From positions 930,001 to 994,000 of the forward strand of contig CADCXA010000021.1 of the NCBI GenBank assembly GCA_902806565.1: a stretch of DNA of 64,000 bases. Reading direction: 5' to 3'. The position numbers and the translations under genes are program-made. The first letter of the stretch is position 1, and every line of letters begins with the position of its first letter. Origin of the DNA: Hypoxylon rubiginosum. Taxonomy: Eukaryota; Ascomycota; Sordariomycetes; Xylariales; Hypoxylaceae. The notes beneath the pieces were generated by a model. The model worked only from the letters and a program-made list of their open reading frames with translations, searched no databases and was not told the origin of the DNA. Shown one piece after another: positions 59,525-64,000 of the stretch.

Positions 59525-60305
59525 ATGGGTCTCCCAATAAAACTACTTCGATTCTTTGAACAGCTTGAAGCCCATAACATCCTACTCATCGAGTGGGAGA
59601 ACACTCTTTTAAATCGCTTAGGCTATCCACATATTATAGAAAGTGTGAGTAACTTAGCGACGCTGGTATCTGTTAAAGGGATTAACGTATCCATAGGACC
59701 TTTTCTTCCTTGTCCCCGACGAACAACTGCCCGTAGCTGCGAAGCTTGCTGCTAGTTCCGGCTACGATGCCGCTGACCGCGAGACGTTGCCCCCAAGATA
59801 TCCATGCGAATACTCCAACTGTGGCATTCGATATGCTATTCGGGACCCCGGCGAGACTCAGTCCTATAGTAACCCCCTAATACGACTTGTGCTTCTGCCT
59901 CTGTCTTGGACCGGGATCTCCCGCCACGAAGCCATACGTCTCAGCGCCTCGGAAAACAAGCTACCTTGTACGGTCTGCACGGTGCCCGTATCTGCCGCCT
60001 GCACCGCGTTCGTGCGCATACTAGCTCGCGAGAACCAGAGGAGCAAGCTGAGGATGGAAATTATCGGCCACTTATGCAGTGTTATCGCGTACCACTACTT
60101 CGACACGAGCTACGAGGGCGACTACCTCGAGCTCCCGCCGGACGACCAGCCGTGGTCCGAGAAGGAAGTCCGGGAGATGGAGAACGCGGTGAGGGCTCTT
60201 CGGGGCTGGGAGATGAAGGAAGGCGAAGAGTGGATTCGGAGCGAGCTGGTACGGGCTATGACGGGCGTGATATCTTATGATGACTTGCCTTTCAAGAAGG
60301 ACTAA
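59525..60305 (+). CDS. Conserved fungal protein of unknown function, 242 residues, two exons
   Basis: Exons 59525-59644 and 59697-60305 flank a 52-nt intron (GTGAGT donor, ATAG acceptor) that joins HIIES to DLFFLVPDEQLPVAAKLAA in frame. The ATG at 59525 begins MGLPIKLLRFFEQLE. The protein is soluble and mixed alpha/beta. Recognisable patterns are FFLVPDEQLP, RLVLLPLSWTGIS, LPCTVCTVPVSAACTAFVRI, AYHYFDTSYEGDYLELPPDD, and a charged C-terminal helix. I recall a similar arrangement in many fungal proteins labelled hypothetical, some distantly nucleotidyltransferase-like, but cannot assign an activity. Unspliced, the frame ends at 59755, so the intron is required. Confidence 0.78.
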
Positions 60306-60468
60306 GATTATCGCAGTACCTACCTGAGTCACGAATTTGAATAAGTGTACCTTTCCATGATCAATTTTGCTGACAAGAATCTCTAGTTCGTATCGACGGC
60401 CACGAAGGTAGGTATTAGGTGTTTGAACATATTGTCTTGCTTCCCAGCTACTCCCAGTCACATCCCAG

Positions 60469-61002
60469 CTACCCCCTTTCGATTCCCTTCCCTTCGCTCC
60501 CCTCCCCTTCGCTCCCCTCCCCTTCACTTCCGCCCACAAGTTCCATCCCCTCGAAAAGGTCGAACCAACTCCCCAACTTCTCCCTTTCAAATATTTCCAA
60601 TTCCCATGGATCGGTTGTCAGAATACTCGTGTCACCGGCCCAGAGGTAGATATCGGCTTCCACTGCTTCGACCCGAGGGTCTCCATCTGACTCGAAAACC
60701 GTAACAGACACAGGCGTTGGCTCGTATGCTTCTCCTTCAAAATCATCAAGCTTTTTGCGCTGCGATGTTATCTCCGGTATAAGCAAATAACCATCCACTG
60801 ATGAGTCTAGCTCATGCTTAATAACAGCTGGATAATCGCGATTTCGTAATGAAAATCGTGCGTAGCCGTAAACCTTGGCGGGTTGTACGAGTTTAGACAC
60901 AGCGGTAACATTTGACGCATCGCCTGTTAAGGCCCACGTAAGGAGAGGCATCGCGCATAAGGTTCCATAGATGAAAACTGGTCTCGGCCTCGACGACATC
61001 AT
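60469..61002 (-). CDS. AIG2/gamma-glutamylcyclotransferase-like protein, 177 residues
   Basis: A single exon from the ATG at 61002 (a second ATG follows at 60999). The family fold starts with FIYGTLC near residues 10-16 (the YGTL substrate loop). It continues through VYGYARFSLRNRDYPAV and GYLLIPEI to LDDFEGEAYEP, whose Glu near residue 89 sits where the catalytic acid of gamma-glutamylcyclotransferases lies. Such enzymes release 5-oxoproline from gamma-glutamyl amines or peptides; the exact substrate is unknown. The last 20 residues are repeated GSEGEG units from a tandem DNA repeat (60485-60528), so the C-terminal length may vary between strains. It converges with the gene ending at 60305. 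Confidence 0.85.
   Translation of the reverse strand: MMSSRPRPVFIYGTLCAMPLLTWALTGDASNVTAVSKLVQPAKVYGYARFSLRNRDYPAVIKHELDSSVDGYLLIPEITSQRKKLDDFEGEAYEPTPVSVTVFESDGDPRVEAVEADIYLWAGDTSILTTDPWELEIFEREKLGSWFDLFEGMELVGGSEGEGSEGEGSEGKGIERG
60485..60528. repeat. Tandem CCCTCCCCTTCGCT units inside the AIG2-like gene
   Basis: About three copies of a pyrimidine-rich unit encode the Gly/Ser/Glu repeat at the C-terminus of the minus-strand gene. This is a candidate site of length variation. Confidence 0.8.
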
Positions 61003-61846
61003 TGAGGTAAGTTCTTAAAAGGCTGGAGGATAGTGGCGTAGTAATTATCTAGAATGTGAGGGTTTTAGTTCTTATATCTACCTCGACCATACAATCCAGG
61101 GGGACAATATAACATAGCAGTCTTCGACGTGATAAGCGTTGATGAGTTCTGGTGTTTGAAGTTTTTGGGGGAAGAATGAACCTACCTTAAATAGGTACAT
61201 ATCAACTTTAGAAACCTTCTTCCCCATTTCTTTACCTTTATGCTATGTTTTATTTCAAAATGAGTTTTGGGCCGACCAGATACTCGAAAGAAAAATCTAA
61301 TACTTAGAAGCTTGCTCGCATGTGGCATGGAGGATTCCATCCTAAGATACCTACCCACCCAAATAGCAGGACCAGCATAGTGTTAGAGGTACAGGATTAG
61401 TTCGTGCTCCTCAAAGCCTACTAACTGTTTACTTTAGACTTTTCTCACGTGAAGCTATTCCCAAGGTACAGCCAAGCGCTCGATAACTGCTCGAGTTGTG
61501 GCACGGATCGTGCTTCTAAAGAAAGGGGTATGTTCAATACAGGTAGATATTAGTTCCTATGTTCCTTATTTTTGTTGTCAGCATCTTATCTCCTCAACAG
61601 CGCCTTGACCTGTCCCTTACATTGGTACTTCGCATCCTAATTCGTACGGCACGTTGATCTAACCAATCAGGATTCAAAATGGGGTTACACGGTCTGATCG
61701 TTTAATCAAAGTGAGCCAATCGCGTGCAACTCTTTCCGAGGCAACGTCTTACGCCGCCCTTTGTTTCCAACCTTCCCGCCGCCCGCCAATTAGTAAATCT
61801 CTAACGGCCGAAGGCTGAAGCGTTGCCATCGACATCTACAATACCA
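61003..61846. other. Divergent promoter region
   Basis: About 840 bases between the AIG2-like gene (minus) and the SDR gene (plus), with no gene seen. Confidence 0.45.
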
Positions 61847-62862
61847 ATGCCATTCAAGACCATCTTAGTAACGGGCTGCTCCGCCGGCGGCATCGGCGCC
61901 GCCGTTGCCGTTGCCATAGCCAAGCGCGGCCACCACGTCTTCGCGACCGCGCGCTCCGTGTCCAAGATACCGCCGGAGCTCTCCGCGCTCTCCAACGTCA
62001 CCGTCCTCCCTCTGGACGTGGCGTCCGCGTCGTCCGCCGCGGAGGCAGCGCAGGCCGTCGCCGCCAGCGGCCGCCCGCTCGACGTGCTGCTCAACAACGC
62101 CGGCGCCGGGTACTCGATGCCCGTGCTCGACGTCGACGTCGACCAGGCCATGCGGGTCTACGACGTCAACGTTTTGGGCGTCGTACGCGCCGTCCAAGCC
62201 TTCGCCCCGTTGCTGATCGAGAGCAAAGGGCGCGTGGTGAATGTGAGCAGTTGCGGTGCCGCTGTAAATGCGCCGTGGGTAGGTATGTGTGTCTGCTCGC
62301 TTGCTAACCTCATTTCTACCTATCTATATCTCTCTCCCACCTCTTCTTCTTCTTCTTCATCTTCATCTTCTTCATCATCTTCTTCTTCTTCTTACGCTGG
62401 GCATTCTTAAAATTAATGCTCTCTGCGCGCCCCGTTGCAGCGTCGTACGCCTCTACAAAGGCCGCTCTTACCACTCTCTCCGAGACGCTGCGCCTGGAGC
62501 TGTCCCCGTTCGGCGTCGGCGTCACCACCATCATGGTGGGCGCCATAGCGACGCACTTCCACGACAATGAGCCGGAGTTCAAGCTTCCGGAGGGCTCGCG
62601 CTATGCGCCCATCGAAAGTATCATCGCGGGCTGGGCGAGCGGCAAGTCTAAGCCCGGGGTCGGTCCCGCGGAGGAGTTTGTCGAGTCCATAATGGACGAC
62701 GTCGTCGGAGATGGTAGGAAAGGCGGCTTGGTCTGGAAGGGACCCCACGCGGGTAGCATTAAGTTTATCGCTAACTGGCTCCCGGCGTGGTGTCAGGACG
62801 CTGCGATGAGCGTCAACCAGGGACTTAAAGAACTGACGCAGCACTTGATCTCGAACAAGTAG
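61847..62862 (+). CDS. Short-chain dehydrogenase, Ayr1-like (1-acyl-DHAP reductase type), 285 residues
   Basis: Exons 61847-62282 and 62441-62862 flank a 158-nt intron with GTATGT donor and TTGCAG acceptor. The start chosen is the ATG at 61847, directly before the cofactor motif FKTILVTGCSAGGIG. Other SDR features are LLNNAG near residue 83, the VNVSS Ser near 134 and the catalytic YASTK at 148-152. The order resembles yeast Ayr1-type enzymes, which use NADPH to reduce acyl-dihydroxyacetone phosphate in lipid synthesis. Fungal genomes hold many relatives, so the substrate is uncertain. The intron carries a CTT/CAT microsatellite (62342-62392) that stays open and would encode a Ser run if retained, until a TAA near 62408. 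The first exon is very GC-rich. Confidence 0.87.
62342..62392. repeat. CTT/CAT trinucleotide microsatellite within an intron
   Basis: About 50 bases of imperfect CTT and CAT triplets. Pyrimidine-rich on the coding strand and upstream of the acceptor, it may act as an extended polypyrimidine tract. Confidence 0.85.
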
Positions 62863-63456
62863 CAGCATAGTTGGGTCGTTCCACGAATTGATGTAATATT
62901 GTAGCCATTTGTATTTATCCTAGCCATCGCGCAGTACATACTAACCTAGGTACACGTATAAACTCGCATGAAGCTTCTTGTATGAATTTAAATAAGATTG
63001 AAGCTCTCGGGTAGATGATGTGAGAACTCCATGGGGCCTCACTTACCTGAACCAATTTTGCTCCGAAGCGCAGCGTTATTAAGATATGTAAAAGGGTTGT
63101 AGGCAAAACATCTCAGCGTTGGTTTTGATATCGGCCGTGATGGTCTGCACTGAGGTTGTCATCGTGGCGTGTTCTGCCGCATCCGTCCGTGATGAAGGAT
63201 TTAGACAACAGACAGTGGCGTGTTGAGGGGCTCAATTATTCATACAGTGAGTCGGTGGGTAAAGTCATGGGCTGTTAGGGGGCGGCTAGGGTGGCGGTGG
63301 CTTATTAACACAGCCTTAATAACACAGCCTTAATTCGATCAACATGCATATAATTACACCATCAAAGTCCTCTCTCTTCCTATCCAATGCGTCGAACAGA
63401 ACCATCGACTAAATTGTACCCTTTGGTTTATAAAATCTCATTTCCGAAAGCGCGAC
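62863..63456. other. Intergenic with a TATAAA element
   Basis: About 600 bases without a gene. A TATAAA at 63429-63434 lies only about 25 nt before the next ATG. Confidence 0.4.
63429..63434 (+). promoter_or_regulatory. TATAAA element close to the last gene
   Basis: A canonical sequence, but very close to the chosen ATG at 63457. Either the leader is very short or the element is coincidental. Confidence 0.3.
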
Positions 63457-64000
63457 ATGTCAGAGCGACGAATAGGCTCTTATGATAAAGAGAAAGGGGG
63501 CGCTTTGTATGGGGACTCATCAAAATATAAATCGGATCAGTCACGGCTTAACAATGTATGTGACGACTTGCCGTCGTATAAAGAAGCCATCCAGGATGGA
63601 TGGAACACTCAAGAGCAGCAACCCCCATGTAGTCACTGGTCGGAGAGCGGGTGTCGTATCACTGTCAAGTCTAGGAAGTGCTGCTCTTGCATGGACCAGC
63701 GGCCCGAGCCGAAGTCTGGGCAATATCCTATGTACGTCGATGGTCAAGGCTGGGTCGAAAGGGCTACGAGGTGGCAGTATTATTGCCCCAACTGTCAAGG
63801 TGCGCTTAAGTTGCCTCTTCTCCGTTCTAAGAGTTGCACAATCTTGAGCTAACTTGAAATAGAGTATTTTGATCCCGACGCAAAAGCGAAGCTCCTGCGA
63901 GACCAGCGCGCATGGGCAGAGAAACGCGCTAAATCTATAGCTGACGAGAGAGCTCTAGCTGATGAAAGAGACCGGAAATACTTTGGCTTTGGTCGCTGGA
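63457..64000 (+). CDS. Uncharacterised Cys-containing protein, truncated by the window end
   Basis: Exon 1 is 63457-63799 and exon 2 starts at 63863 and runs past 64000. The 63-nt intron has a GTGCGC donor, GAGCTAAC branch and AATAG acceptor, and joins CPNCQ to EYFDPDAKAKLLRDQ in frame. The ATG at 63457 begins MSERRIGSYDKEK. The first exon is hydrophilic with a CCSC and a CPNC pair plus two more Cys upstream, suggesting metal binding. The second exon is rich in Arg, Glu and Ala with heptad-like spacing (RAWAEKRAKSIADERALADE), probably a helix. No family was recognised. The 3' end is outside the window. Confidence 0.65.

Noticed and set aside
1..64000. CRISPR arrays, prophage or bacterial operons
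   Set aside because: No regularly spaced direct repeats, no bacterial-type gene order, and introns throughout show a eukaryotic genome.

Overview
The window looks like a stretch of a filamentous ascomycete chromosome (Pezizomycotina, most likely a Sordariomycete; inference). Genes are interrupted by introns of about 48-160 nt with fungal signals (GTAAGT/GTGAGT/GTATGT donors, CTAAC/CTGAC-like branch points, short CAG/TAG acceptors). The families found are typical of this group: HET-domain protein, fungal 7TM/rhodopsin-like membrane proteins, KP4-like and cyanovirin-type secreted proteins, EthD protein, F-box protein and a Psr-type phosphatase.

Layout. At 2.4-5.4 kb is one large conserved gene of unknown function, followed by a tRNA-Ala(UGC). 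From 6 to 32.6 kb the window is accessory in character. It holds an UNC93-like transporter pseudogene, a full-length HET-domain frame broken by three TAG codons, and three small secreted-protein genes in a row, the last a KP4 killer-toxin-like gene. These are followed by a rhodopsin-like membrane protein, a short-chain dehydrogenase, an AT-rich (RIP-like) block, a second membrane protein with a 23-nt micro-exon, and a secreted cyanovirin-type lectin candidate. Next come decayed copies of a berberine-bridge-type FAD oxidoreductase and a cytochrome P450 with a nested fold-back element between them, then an F-box/Cys-rich gene and a small EthD-domain gene.

From 32.6 to 44.5 kb there is almost 12 kb in which I can support no gene. 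From 44.5 kb the window becomes core-like: SET-domain protein, J-domain/zinc-knuckle protein, Psr-like phosphatase, peroxisomal ABC half-transporter, an uncharacterised conserved gene, an AIG2-like cyclotransferase, an Ayr1-like dehydrogenase and the start of a Cys-containing gene cut by the window end.

Genes on the two strands alternate without operon-like arrangement. The FAD oxidoreductase and P450 relics lie side by side on the same strand and may be what is left of a small-molecule biosynthesis locus (inference). Four separate pseudogenes, a cluster of secreted-protein genes and a fold-back repeat in the first half, against intact housekeeping genes in the second half, suggest a boundary between a fast-evolving and a conserved compartment. 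All exon boundaries were placed by eye from splice signals, reading-frame continuity and remembered family patterns; no database search was possible.
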